Shown here: positions 13,537 through 22,503 of the stretch, in pieces
How positions within the stretch are numbered: the first letter of the stretch is position 1
Layout: each line of letters starts with the position of its first letter
NCBI RefSeq assembly: GCF_017875735.1
Contig: NZ_JAGGMZ010000001.1
Span: forward strand, 2,728,001 to 2,792,000
Reading direction: 5' to 3'
DNA length: 64,000 nt
Origin: Arthrobacter sp. CAN_C5
GTDB taxonomy: Bacteria > Actinomycetota > Actinomycetes > Actinomycetales > Micrococcaceae
Position numbers and translations under genes: made by a program
Notes under the pieces: model-generated
Seen by the model: only the letters and a program-made list of their open reading frames with translations
Databases searched by the model: none
What the model was told of the DNA's origin: nothing

Positions 13537-14546
13537 ACAGGCAACTCCGCGAACACCTCGCAGCGGGTGCAGGCGACCGGGCGCACACCTTTCCTGCGTT
13601 CATCGACCGCGCACTACGTGACGGTATGCGGGCCTATCAGCGGCGGATCGTACTGGTGTTCACGGCCGCCGTGTCGGCAGTAATCGTCATGAGTGCGGGG
13701 GTTGCCTCCATCCCGGGATGGATCGGCGTGCAAGCGGTGCCCGAGGAGGTCGGCAGTCTGATCATCCAGCCGACGGAGGCGAGAGTGGCCCCGGGTGGGA
13801 CCGTGAACTTCACAGCGTCAGTCATTCTCGAGGGTGGCATGTCCCGGAGCATCGAGGGCCAGCCGGTGTGGGAATCCCTGAATCCCGGGGTCGCCACCAT
13901 CGACGGGATGGGGCTGGCCACCGCCGTCAGTCCCGGAACGGCCACCATCTCCGGTTCGTCGGACGGCAGGTCAGCCCAGGCCACGCTGACCGTCCTGCCG
14001 GCAGACGTGGCCGTCGAGTCAATCATCGTCACCCCCACCAACCAGGCAATGGACCTGGGCGTGTCCCAGCAGTATCTTGCAGTGGCGCAGTTCAGCGACG
14101 GCAGCGCCCAGGAGATCACCGGGGCCGTGCAGTGGGGGTCAGCTGATCTATCGGTGGCGTCGGTGACGGAGACAGGTCAGGCAACGGGGATTGCACCGGG
14201 TAAGACCCAGATCACCGCGGAATGGAACGGGTTGCGGAGCTCGGTACCGCTCACGATCCTGGCTCCACCGGATCCTCCGGTCCGTCTGCTCGTGCAGCCG
14301 GCTGCCGCAGAGGTCTGCCCCCCGACAGCTCAGCAGCTGAGCGGGGTCGCCGTCACCGCGTCCGGTGAGCCGGTTGACGTGGGAGCGATCGCGTGGGCGT
14401 CGGACCGGGATGATTTTCCCGTGGACGCATCAGGCCTGGTTTCTCCTATTCCTAACGCGGAGGGAGCAGCGGTGATCACGGCACAGGCCGAGGGATTGGT
14501 GGGTACCGCGACGGTGACCGCCCGCTGCGAACCGATCATCGAGTAA
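13533..14546 (+). CDS. Single-pass membrane protein with Big_2-type Ig-like domains
   Basis: 337 residues. A short charged N-terminus (about 1-38), one membrane segment (about 39-58, VLVFTAAVSAVIVMSAGVAS) and an extracytoplasmic region made of two clear bacterial Ig-like group 2 repeats (about 75-155 and 158-245), each ending in the GxxTIxG/A pattern, and a third, more divergent one (about 250-333). The topology (small cytoplasmic tail, one TM, large outer part) is that of an anti-sigma-type sensor, and the gene overlaps the sigma-like gene by 4 bases. No recognisable anti-sigma domain was seen, so that role is inferred from context. Confidence 0.75.
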   Translation: MNRQLREHLAAGAGDRAHTFPAFIDRALRDGMRAYQRRIVLVFTAAVSAVIVMSAGVASIPGWIGVQAVPEEVGSLIIQPTEARVAPGGTVNFTASVILEGGMSRSIEGQPVWESLNPGVATIDGMGLATAVSPGTATISGSSDGRSAQATLTVLPADVAVESIIVTPTNQAMDLGVSQQYLAVAQFSDGSAQEITGAVQWGSADLSVASVTETGQATGIAPGKTQITAEWNGLRSSVPLTILAPPDPPVRLLVQPAAAEVCPPTAQQLSGVAVTASGEPVDVGAIAWASDRDDFPVDASGLVSPIPNAEGAAVITAQAEGLVGTATVTARCEPIIE

Positions 14547-14573
14547 TCCAGCGGAGGTCCACCGGGCAGCACC

Positions 14574-15215
14574 CTAGTGTTCCGCTCCGGCGGCAAGACG
14601 CAGGTCCGACGTCGTCGTCTGACTGGTTTGGGCAATGAGGACCAGCGCGTCGGCCATCTCGGCCACCGGCATTCCCGGCGCGCCGTGGACGGCGGCCTGG
14701 TCCGGGGTGTACGGCACGTGGATGAACCCGCCGCGCGTACCGTCGCCGCTGGCGGACAGCAGGTCCATCAGCCCGTAGAACACGTGGTTGCAGACGTAGG
14801 TCCCAGCGGTTTGGGACACTTCGGCGGCAATACCGGCGACGGTCAGATCCTGCAGCGCCTGTTTGATTGGCAGGGTGGAGAAATACGCTGCGGGGCCGCC
14901 GGGACGGATGGGGCTGTCAACGGGCTGGTTGCCGGCGTTGTCGGGGATGCGGGCGTCGTCGACGTTGATCGCTACCCGCTCCAGGGAAATCCTGGCGCGG
15001 CCTCCCGCCTGCCCGACGCAAAGGACCAACCCGGGGCGGTGTTCGCTCACCGCTTCCCGCAGCCTGGTGAGGCTTTCCCCGAAGGTACAGGGCAGCTCAA
15101 CGGCGACAGCCGCACTGCCCACCGCCCGCAGGGCCGCGGCGGCTTCCTGCGCCGCAAGCCAGGAGGGGTTGAGGGCTTCCCCACCGAAGGGCTCGAATCC
15201 TGTGAAGAGAATCAT
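14574..15215 (-). CDS. pcp: Pyroglutamyl-peptidase I
   Basis: Cysteine peptidase of family C15 removing N-terminal pyroglutamate from peptides. The 213-residue protein begins LFTGFEPFGG, has ISLERVAINVDDARIPDN with the conserved glutamate region, the nucleophile cysteine in TAGTYVCNHVFY (about residue 144) and the catalytic histidine in FIHVPYTP (about residue 166). Length is normal. It stands alone, convergent with the Ig-like gene. Confidence 0.93.
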   Translation of the reverse strand: MILFTGFEPFGGEALNPSWLAAQEAAAALRAVGSAAVAVELPCTFGESLTRLREAVSEHRPGLVLCVGQAGGRARISLERVAINVDDARIPDNAGNQPVDSPIRPGGPAAYFSTLPIKQALQDLTVAGIAAEVSQTAGTYVCNHVFYGLMDLLSASGDGTRGGFIHVPYTPDQAAVHGAPGMPVAEMADALVLIAQTSQTTTSDLRLAAGAEH

Positions 15216-15326
15216 GGGTCAAGCCTAGGCGCTGCCCCAACGAGTGGCGGACCCACAGATGAGTGGCTGCCCGACAGCGCGTTTGCCGGTGCGCCACTTT
15301 TCTCTCCCGAACCAGCCTGTACCGGG

Positions 15327-16523
15327 CTAGCCGAAGAACGCGGTCAGACCCTCGATCAACCGCCGTACGTCGTCGAGGTTCGTGTAGGGCGCCAACCCCA
15401 CCCTCAAGCCACCAGTGTCTCCGAGCCCCAACACGTTCGACGCCTCAATAGCGTAGAAGTTACTCGCTGGCACCAGGATGTCCCGGCCAGCGAGGAACCG
15501 GCTGGCGTCGGCGGCGCTTCGATCGGCAAAGGTGAGAAGCAGGGTGGACGTCCGGACTGCGGCCCGGGAGTGGACCGTCACCGCTGGCATCTCGGCGAGC
15601 GCCGCCTCGAGGATCTTCAGCAGTGACGCTTCGTGCGCTCCGATGTCATGGTGGGCCGCCTGGAGTTGCTCCCGTCGCGATCCACCGTCCCCGAGGGCGG
15701 CAGTGAAGTCAACGGCCGCCGTCGTCCCGGCCAGCATCTCGTAGGGCAGGGTACCCAGCTCGAAGCGCTCTGGCACCGCGTTGGTGGAGGGCAGCAGCTT
15801 CTCCGGGACAAGGGTCTCCAGCAGGGCTGGCGCTGCGGCGAGGACACCGCAGTGGGGGCCCAGAAATTTGTACGGCGAGCAGACAAAGAAGTCGGCGCCC
15901 AGCGCCTGCACGTCGACGCTGGCATGGGCAGCATAGTGCACCCCGTCCACGTAAAGGAGCGCACCGGAGTCGTGGGTCAGCTCTGCGATGGCGGCAATGT
16001 CAGGCATGGTACCCAGCAGGTTGGAGGCGGCGGTGACCGCGACGAGCCGCGTGGCGGGCCTTAGGGCTGCCCTCAGGCCGTCGAGGTCCAGCTCGGAGGT
16101 CTGGGGGTCGAAACTCATCCAGCGGACCACTGCTCCCTGCCGTTCGGCGGCCTGGACCCAGGGTCGGACGTTGCAGTCATGGTCGAGGCGGGTGACGATC
16201 ACCTCGTCGCCGGGCCCCCATCCGGCGCTCAGGTGTTTGGCGAAGTCGTAGGTCAGCGCGGTGGCGCTGCGCCCATACACGATCCCCAGCGGATCCGCGT
16301 TGAGGAGATCAGCCATGGCCTGCCTGAAGCCGAGCACCGCCGCATCCGCATTACGCTCCGACGCGACCGAGCTTCCACGGATGGAGAGCGGGCTGGTCAG
16401 GGTATCGGCGATCGCCTGCCCGACGACGCCCGGCGTCTGCGTGCCGCCGGGTCCGTCAAAGTGGGCAATCCCCGAGGACAGTGCGGGGAAATGGGAACGC
16501 AGACTTTCGACGTCGAGCGGCAT
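15327..16523 (-). CDS. Cysteine desulfurase-like class V aminotransferase
   Basis: 398-residue PLP enzyme of fold type I. FDGPGGTQTPG near the N-terminus, LDHDCNVRPW, YVDGVHYAAH and the PLP lysine in CSPYKFLGPHCG (about residue 220) match the cysteine-desulfurase-like family distinct from IscS/SufS. There is no adjacent isc or suf gene, so a role in Fe-S assembly is not supported by context. The substrate is unknown. Confidence 0.85.
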   Translation of the reverse strand: MPLDVESLRSHFPALSSGIAHFDGPGGTQTPGVVGQAIADTLTSPLSIRGSSVASERNADAAVLGFRQAMADLLNADPLGIVYGRSATALTYDFAKHLSAGWGPGDEVIVTRLDHDCNVRPWVQAAERQGAVVRWMSFDPQTSELDLDGLRAALRPATRLVAVTAASNLLGTMPDIAAIAELTHDSGALLYVDGVHYAAHASVDVQALGADFFVCSPYKFLGPHCGVLAAAPALLETLVPEKLLPSTNAVPERFELGTLPYEMLAGTTAAVDFTAALGDGGSRREQLQAAHHDIGAHEASLLKILEAALAEMPAVTVHSRAAVRTSTLLLTFADRSAADASRFLAGRDILVPASNFYAIEASNVLGLGDTGGLRVGLAPYTNLDDVRRLIEGLTAFFG

Positions 16524-16735
16524 GGGGCCCTTTCGGCTAGCTGGCAGGCGTGGGCTCCAGCCTAGGGTGGAACCGGCAAACCTGACGAATGCGGTAGAGC
16601 CCTATCCGCTGCGCTGTGGCGCTTGTAGGCTGTGTCCAGTATCCGTCGATGTCAGGTTGACCCGAGGGCAGCGAGCCCCAGGAACGCCGCGGAAACGGCC
16701 GTGTCGTTGTCGGCGGGTGGGTGAACGGACGCGCT

Positions 16736-17731
16736 ATGGCTGAAGCATCAGATCCGATCATCGAGGTATGTCGGCTGGAGAAAGACTTCGGCCGAACCCG
16801 CGCGCTGGACGGTCTCGACCTCTCGGTCTCTGCCGGTGAGGTGCACGGGTTCCTCGGACCCAATGGCGCAGGAAAATCGACGACCCTCCGAATTCTCCTC
16901 GGGCTCATCCGTCCGACCGCAGGAACTGCAAGCGTCTTCGGGACGGATCCGTGGCAGGACCCCGTCCGCTGCCACCGGGACCTTGCCTATGTCCCCGGGG
17001 ACGTGAGCCTTTGGCCCAACCTCTCCGGCGGTGAGGTGATCGATCTGCTGACCGGATTGCGTGGTGGCGCGGATGAGACCGAGCGCAGCCGGTTGATTGA
17101 CGAGTTCGAGTTTGACCCCCGTCGAAAGACCCGCACCTATTCAAAAGGTAACCGGCAGAAAGTGGCGTTGATTGCCGCCTTCGCGCGGCCCGCCAAGCTC
17201 TATGTCCTGGACGAGCCCAGCGCCGGCCTGGATCCGATCATGGAGAATGCTTTCCGCCGCGAGGTCCGCCGGGTGCATTCCGAGGGCGCAACGGTGCTGC
17301 TTTCGAGCCACATTCTGAGCGAAGTGGAACAACTCTGCGACCGGGTCACCATCATCCGTGCGGGTCGGGTGGTGGAATCGGGCACCCTGGCCGACCTGCG
17401 ACATCTGAAGCTGACCCACTTTCGGGTGGAGGGCGTCAGTGCGGATCTTCTCGCCGCCCTGCCCGGCGTCCAGGAAATCCACGACGACGGCGGCGCTCTG
17501 GAGTTCGAGGTCGAGGCTCCCTCCCTACCGACCATTCTGGAGGCAGTTGCCGCCGCACGGCCGAGTGGCCTGTCGGTGTCCCCGCCGTCGTTGGAGTCGC
17601 TCTTCCTCCGTCACTATGCCGAACCAGCAGCCACCAGTGGGACCCTTCGCCAGCGTCCCGGCGCGGGACAGACCGGCGCTGGCCGGACCGGTGCGGGACG
17701 GGCCGGCGACGGACAAACCGGGCGGGATTGA
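16736..17731 (+). CDS. ABC exporter ATP-binding protein
   Basis: ATPase of an ABC-2 type exporter. Walker A GPNGAGKST (about residue 41), signature YSKGNRQKV, Walker B LYVLDEPSAGLDP and the switch histidine in LLSSHILSE are all present. I chose the ATG at 16736; a GTG five codons upstream is also open, and neither has a strong ribosome site. The last 25 residues are a low-complexity Gly/Arg/Thr tail built from GAGRTGAGR-like units, not part of the family fold. The permease gene starts three bases after its stop. Confidence 0.92.
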   Translation: MAEASDPIIEVCRLEKDFGRTRALDGLDLSVSAGEVHGFLGPNGAGKSTTLRILLGLIRPTAGTASVFGTDPWQDPVRCHRDLAYVPGDVSLWPNLSGGEVIDLLTGLRGGADETERSRLIDEFEFDPRRKTRTYSKGNRQKVALIAAFARPAKLYVLDEPSAGLDPIMENAFRREVRRVHSEGATVLLSSHILSEVEQLCDRVTIIRAGRVVESGTLADLRHLKLTHFRVEGVSADLLAALPGVQEIHDDGGALEFEVEAPSLPTILEAVAAARPSGLSVSPPSLESLFLRHYAEPAATSGTLRQRPGAGQTGAGRTGAGRAGDGQTGRD

Positions 17732-17734
17732 CTC

Positions 17735-19354
17735 ATGCCTGGCCTGCTCCGCCTCGCCGTCGCCCAGGTCCGGCGGGACCGGATCCTGTTGCCGATCTGG
17801 ATCCTCGGTATCGGGCTGCTTGGCTTCGCCACCGCGGGAGCCGTCTCTTCAGAGTTCAGCGAGGAGGGCGACCGGCGGGCGATTATGGCTGTGGCCACCG
17901 CCAACCCGTCCCTGCTGTTTCTTCGCGGTCTCCCCGACGGCTCCGGTATGGGGGCTGTGGTGTTCTTCCAGGGCTATGCCTTCACCGCGTTGCTCGCCGG
18001 ATTGATGAGTACCCTTTTGGTGGTTCGGCATACCCGGGCCGACGAGGAGTTGGGGAGGGCCGAACTGATCGGTTCCACACCACTCCCCCGCTCCGCATCA
18101 TTGGGCGCGACACTGCTGGTGGGATGCGCGGCGAACCTTATTCTGGCCGGGTGCGTAGCTGCGGGTTGCACCGCTGCGGGCCTGCCTGGCCCCGGTTCCC
18201 TGACGGCTGGGGCCGCCGTCGGGACCGTCGGATTGTTCTTCGTGCCCGTCGCCGGGTTAATGGCGCAGCTAATGCCATCGGGGCGGAGCGCCAATGGGGC
18301 GGCGGCTTCCCTGGTGGGGGCGGCGTACCTGCTCAGGGGCGTCGGCGACGCCCTCGGGACACCGAACACGGAGCTCACGCGGGTCACGAGCGGCTGGATC
18401 TCGGTCCTGTCCCCCATCGGGTGGGGGCAGCGTTCCCGACCCTTTACCGCCCCCGATCTGCTGCCATTGGTCGCGTTGGCGGTGTCCGCTGCAGTGTTAG
18501 CGGTGGTCGTCCTGCTCATCCGGGGACGGCGGGATCTCGGTGCCAGCTTGCTGCCGGAACGAGCGGGCCGACCCCGGGCCGGTGCCGGTGGGCGGTCGCT
18601 GATTGGCCTGGCATGGAACCTTCAGCGCTCCACATTGATCGGGTGGTGTGTCGGCGCGGCGGTCATGGGAGGCATCGCGGGTGGACTCGGGCCGGTGGTC
18701 ACGGATGCCGTAGAGGGCAACAATTCGCTAGCGGAACTGATCGGCCGCCTGGTGCCAGGGATCGAAGCCCAGATTGTCTACGTGTTCACCGCTGCGCTGA
18801 TTGGCATCGCAGGGGTTCTGGCGGCCGCCGCCGGAATTCAGGGGGTGCTGCGGATGCGCGCGGAGGAGGCCGAGGGGAGGGCTGAACTATTGCTGGCCGT
18901 TCCCCTGTCCAGGACCAGCTGGCTGACCGCCAACCTGGTGCTGGCGCTCTCCTCAGCGGCGGCGGTCGCGGCGGTTGCGGGCTGTGCGGCTACCCTCGGA
19001 TTCTGGCTCGCCGGGATGACCGGCACCCCGGGGACCGAGCTGCTGGCCGCCAGCCTGGCACACGTTCCGGCCGCCGCTGTCTTCGTGGCGGCGCCAGCGA
19101 TTGCCTTTGCGACGATCCCCCGGTGGAGCGCGCCGGTGGGGTGGGGGTTGCTGGTCGCCGGGTTAATCCTTGGGCAATTCGGAGAACTCCTGGGACTCCC
19201 CGAGTGGCTTCAGGCGCTCAGCCCCTTCCACCACTCGCCCGCCATGCCAGTAGAGGCCTTCGACCCGGTGCCCGCTCTCAGCATGACTCTCATCGCGCTG
19301 GCAGGCGTGGGTCTCGCCGCCTACCTGATCCAGCACCGTGACCTTACGACCTAG
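17735..19354 (+). CDS. ABC exporter permease, double-length (polyketide-antibiotic-exporter type)
   Basis: 539 residues with about 12 hydrophobic segments in two halves separated by a hydrophilic middle (about residues 265-295), the layout of Tsr/antibiotic-exporter-like permeases in actinobacteria. The RxxEExGRxELLxxxPLxR pattern appears twice (DEELGRAELIGSTPLPRS and AEEAEGRAELLLAVPLSR), showing an internal duplication. It forms an exporter with the preceding ATPase. Substrate unknown; drugs or peptides are the usual guess. Confidence 0.9.
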   Translation: MPGLLRLAVAQVRRDRILLPIWILGIGLLGFATAGAVSSEFSEEGDRRAIMAVATANPSLLFLRGLPDGSGMGAVVFFQGYAFTALLAGLMSTLLVVRHTRADEELGRAELIGSTPLPRSASLGATLLVGCAANLILAGCVAAGCTAAGLPGPGSLTAGAAVGTVGLFFVPVAGLMAQLMPSGRSANGAAASLVGAAYLLRGVGDALGTPNTELTRVTSGWISVLSPIGWGQRSRPFTAPDLLPLVALAVSAAVLAVVVLLIRGRRDLGASLLPERAGRPRAGAGGRSLIGLAWNLQRSTLIGWCVGAAVMGGIAGGLGPVVTDAVEGNNSLAELIGRLVPGIEAQIVYVFTAALIGIAGVLAAAAGIQGVLRMRAEEAEGRAELLLAVPLSRTSWLTANLVLALSSAAAVAAVAGCAATLGFWLAGMTGTPGTELLAASLAHVPAAAVFVAAPAIAFATIPRWSAPVGWGLLVAGLILGQFGELLGLPEWLQALSPFHHSPAMPVEAFDPVPALSMTLIALAGVGLAAYLIQHRDLTT

Positions 19355-19423
19355 CAGGCACTTCGCTTCCAGCGCCAGATCACGTCGCATCCGAAGGTCA
19401 CATTCCCACCTCAGAGAACGACG

Positions 19424-20299
19424 TTAGATACCGACGTCGCGCCGGTTCAGCGCCACCGCGCTGAGACCGGCGAGCGCAGCTGAGATCGCCCACAACCAGA
19501 AAGCCGCGCCCCAATCCGCGCCGTTGGCGACCGGTGAGTTGCCGTAGGCCCAGTGATAGGGGGAGAGGTTCAACAGCCACTCCAGATCAGGGCTTTGGCG
19601 TCCGACGGCGTTCAACACGTAGCCCAGGACGGCCACTGCTGCGCCTGCGGCGGTCCCGTACATCTTCCTGCCGCTCATCGCCCCGACAAAAAGCGCCGTC
19701 ATGCCACTGAGCAGCGCGAGCCCCGCGAACAGGACCGTGGCGCCGAACAGGTGCGCGGTGTCTATCTCCAGCTGTGCCGGTCCAATCAGCAGCCAGACCA
19801 GGCCAAAGACCACAGCCGAGAGCAGCACGATCCGCACCCCGATCGCCAGCGCCCGCTCTAGTACTACCTGGGGCCTGTTCACTGCGTGGGCGAGCGTGAG
19901 CTCAAGTTGGCCGGATTCCTCGTCGCCGGCCACCGCCGAAGCGCCCCAGGACACTGAGGCGATGGTCATCAGCAGAAAGCCGATCAGACCAAAAATTGTG
20001 GCCTGTGTGTACCCGGAGCCGGAGGCGATCTGATCATAGTTCAGTGCCCGGGTCATCTCCGGAGGGAGCGCGTTGATCAGGTCCTGCATCTCAGCGCTGT
20101 TCCCGAGAGAGGGAAACAGCGGCAGGTACAGCATGATGGCCGCGGCGAGCCCCACCGCCCAGGCCACCGTGGAACGCCAGTGATCGAGGAGTGCCCGTCG
20201 GAACAGGGGCAGTGTCGAAAGGGGCAGTGCTGACAAAGGCGGTGTCGACAAAGGCGGTGTCTTGGACCGGTCCCGGGCCGCGGGTGCCGAATGAGTCAT
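19424..20299 (-). CDS. ABC-2 type exporter permease
   Basis: 291 residues with about six membrane segments. It contains AVAGDEESGQLELTLAHAVN, the same cytoplasmic GQLELxLAxxxxR motif as in the double-length permease nearby, so the two exporters are related. The N-terminal 33 residues carry a repeated PPLSTPPLSALPLSTLPL tract encoded by an imperfect 15-base tandem repeat (20201-20260), absent from the usual family start; the real start could lie after it, but none is obvious. Overlaps the ATPase stop by ATGA. Confidence 0.9.
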   Translation of the reverse strand: MTHSAPAARDRSKTPPLSTPPLSALPLSTLPLFRRALLDHWRSTVAWAVGLAAAIMLYLPLFPSLGNSAEMQDLINALPPEMTRALNYDQIASGSGYTQATIFGLIGFLLMTIASVSWGASAVAGDEESGQLELTLAHAVNRPQVVLERALAIGVRIVLLSAVVFGLVWLLIGPAQLEIDTAHLFGATVLFAGLALLSGMTALFVGAMSGRKMYGTAAGAAVAVLGYVLNAVGRQSPDLEWLLNLSPYHWAYGNSPVANGADWGAAFWLWAISAALAGLSAVALNRRDVGI

Positions 20300-21309
20300 G
20301 GCAGGGTCCGTTCGCCGCCGCGGGTGCCGGCAGCGCCAGCTGCGTGTGCCCCCGGTGCGCGTTCGGCGCTGCCAGCTGCGATTTCCCCAGCGCCGCCCTT
20401 CGCGGTTGAACCGTACAGGGTGAGAACCGATTCCTCGAGATCGGGTTCCTCGATGACCAGATCCGCCAGTTGCAGCGGTGCGAGGGCCTGGATCAGCGGC
20501 TGGATGGCTCCCTCATGGGTCGCCGAAACCTCCGTGAGCTCCCCGGCGGCGTGGACATGCTTCAGGTGGAGTCCCGGCACGTCCCGGAGCAGCAACTCCA
20601 CCTCGGCCGGGGGGACGCCAGTCACCGAAATCCTGACCTGCCGGTGGGCACCCTCCCGCAGGTCGGCGACCGATGAGATGCGCACGATGTCGCCGTCGCG
20701 CAGGATGGCCACCCTGTCCGCCGCCTGCTGGACCTCGCTCAGGACGTGCGAACTGAGGAAAACCGTCTGACCGTTGTGCTGGACCTCGCGCAGCAGCGAG
20801 CGGAACTCCTGCTGGATCAGCGGATCAAGCCCGCTGGTGGGCTCGTCCAGAATCAACACGTCGGGATCATGCATGAAGGCCTGGACCAGCCCGAGCTTCT
20901 GCTTGTTGCCCTTGGAAAGCTTCCGGGTATGGCGGTCCAGGTCAAGATTGAACCGTTCCGCGAGTTCGTCAGCCCGCCCCGGCCGAACCGTGCCGCTGAT
21001 CGCTGCATAGTGCGCCAGGAGCCGTCGCCCGGTGATCCGCTGCTCAAGGAACAGCTCCCCCGGCAGGTACCCGATCCGGCGGCGGAGCCTCGGTCCGGCT
21101 GCGCCGGGGTCCTGGCCCAGGATCCTGATGTTTCCGGAACTGGGGCGAATGATGTCCAGCAGGCACCGCATGGTGGTGGTCTTCCCGGCACCGTTGGGGC
21201 CGATGACGCCGAATACCTCTCCACGCTCCACCCCGAAGCCGATGCCATGCAGCACCTCCCGGCGCCCGAACGACTTCCGGAGACCATCAACTTCGATCAC
21301 CTGGCCCAT
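20296..21309 (-). CDS. ABC exporter ATP-binding protein
   Basis: Partner of the 291-residue permease. Walker A GPNGAGKTTTM (about residue 40), signature LSKGNKQKLGLVQAF, Walker B VLILDEPTSGLDPL and the switch histidine LSSHVLSE are intact. The open frame begins at 21345, but the ATG at 21309 (MGQVIEVDGLRK) follows an AGGGGG site and matches family starts, giving 337 residues. The C-terminus is an Ala/Gly-rich tail. The long palindrome at 21363-21394 lies 54 bases upstream and may regulate both this unit and the divergent radical SAM gene. Confidence 0.92.
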   Translation of the reverse strand: MGQVIEVDGLRKSFGRREVLHGIGFGVERGEVFGVIGPNGAGKTTTMRCLLDIIRPSSGNIRILGQDPGAAGPRLRRRIGYLPGELFLEQRITGRRLLAHYAAISGTVRPGRADELAERFNLDLDRHTRKLSKGNKQKLGLVQAFMHDPDVLILDEPTSGLDPLIQQEFRSLLREVQHNGQTVFLSSHVLSEVQQAADRVAILRDGDIVRISSVADLREGAHRQVRISVTGVPPAEVELLLRDVPGLHLKHVHAAGELTEVSATHEGAIQPLIQALAPLQLADLVIEEPDLEESVLTLYGSTAKGGAGEIAAGSAERAPGAHAAGAAGTRGGERTLP

Positions 21310-21362
21310 GGCGCAGACCCCCTTCTTACCCTGGACCCACAGCATACAAGTACGCTCCTATC

Positions 21363-21394
21363 AAATACATTAGAAGATATGTTCTAATGTATTT
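21363..21394. promoter_or_regulatory. Perfect 13-base-arm palindromic operator
   Basis: AAATACATTAGAA (21363-21375) and its exact complement (21382-21394) flank a six-base centre GATATG. The right arm ends at the base before the ATG of the radical SAM gene and contains -10-like TAATGT/TCTAAT, so a bound repressor would block that promoter. The core GAAG-ATAT-GTTC differs from the LexA core GAAC-N4-GTTC at one position, but the long outer arms are more typical of TetR, GntR or similar dimers. No regulator gene is adjacent. Confidence 0.7.
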
Positions 21395-22459
21395 ATGCGA
21401 TGGGTTGGGCAGAGTACGACGACGACGGCGCCGGTTCCCCAGGAGGCGCTGCTCCCCCTGAGCGGCCTGGTACGGACAGTCAGGACACCCGACTTCGCCG
21501 GGATCACCTTCCACGAAGTGCTGGCGAAGTCGGTCCTCAACAAGGTTCCGGGCACCTCCAGCATGCCATTTCACTGGACCATCAACCCCTACCGTGGCTG
21601 CTCACATGCCTGCGTCTATTGCTTCGCCCGCAAGACCCACAGCTACCTGAACCTCGATACCGGGCTGGACTTCGATTCCCAGCTCGTGGTGAAGACCAAC
21701 GCCGGGGAAGTGGTGCGGCTCGAGGTGTCTCGCCGCTCGTGGCGACGCGAACATGTGGCGATGGGCACCAACACCGACCCCTACCAGCGTGCTGAGGGGC
21801 GTTACCAGTTGATGCCCGACATCATCACCGCGCTGGCCGATTCGGGGACACCCTTCTCCATCCTCACGAAGGGGACCTTGCTGGCCCGGGACATCCCGCT
21901 GTTGAAGCAGGCGTCGTCCTCGGTGGAGATAGGGATGGGCATTTCGCTCGCGATCATTGACCCGGCGCTGGCCCATGCGGTGGAGCCAGGAACACCTACT
22001 CCCAAGGCCAGGCTGGAGCTGATCAGTCGGCTCCGTGATGCCGGCCTGCCCTGCGGCGTCCTGGCGATGCCGATCCTGCCGTGGCTAACGGATAGCGATG
22101 AAGCCCTTGCTGCACTGTTTGGGGCCCTGGCGGCGGCGGGAGCCAGCGGAGTCTCGGCGGGTGCGCTCCATCTGCGTCCTGGTGCCCGCGAGTGGTACAT
22201 GGACTGGCTGGCAGCCAACCATCCACAGCTCGTAGGCCGCTATCAGCGGCTCTACCGCGGAGGCAGCTACGCGTCGAAGGAATACCGGACCTGGCTGTCG
22301 GGCAGAATCCGGCACCACCGGGCCAGACACGGGTTCACCTCTGGCGCGCAATTCTTCCGTGAGCTTCAGCCCGGGACACCCGACGACGGTGAGGCGGGTT
22401 CCCCGACGGCTCTCTCCCCACCATCACGTGCAGCAGGCTCAGAGCCAACACTGTTCTAG
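21395..22459 (+). CDS. Rv2578c-family radical SAM protein
   Basis: 354 residues. The radical SAM cluster motif is YRGCSHACVYCFARKTH (about residues 69-85, CxxxCxxC), with downstream MGTNTDPYQRAEGRY and LTKGTLLARDIPLL typical of the spore-photolyase-like/Rv2578c group. The M. tuberculosis homologue is reported in the LexA regulon. The substrate is not known; a DNA-repair role is suggested by similarity and regulation. The ATG directly abuts the palindrome, leaving no ribosome site, so the mRNA is probably leaderless or nearly so. Confidence 0.9.
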   Translation: MRWVGQSTTTTAPVPQEALLPLSGLVRTVRTPDFAGITFHEVLAKSVLNKVPGTSSMPFHWTINPYRGCSHACVYCFARKTHSYLNLDTGLDFDSQLVVKTNAGEVVRLEVSRRSWRREHVAMGTNTDPYQRAEGRYQLMPDIITALADSGTPFSILTKGTLLARDIPLLKQASSSVEIGMGISLAIIDPALAHAVEPGTPTPKARLELISRLRDAGLPCGVLAMPILPWLTDSDEALAALFGALAAAGASGVSAGALHLRPGAREWYMDWLAANHPQLVGRYQRLYRGGSYASKEYRTWLSGRIRHHRARHGFTSGAQFFRELQPGTPDDGEAGSPTALSPPSRAAGSEPTLF

Positions 22460-22503
22460 TACGGCCCAGTTCTAAGGCAGCCCAGTTCTAGTAGCGCGCA
22501 GAT

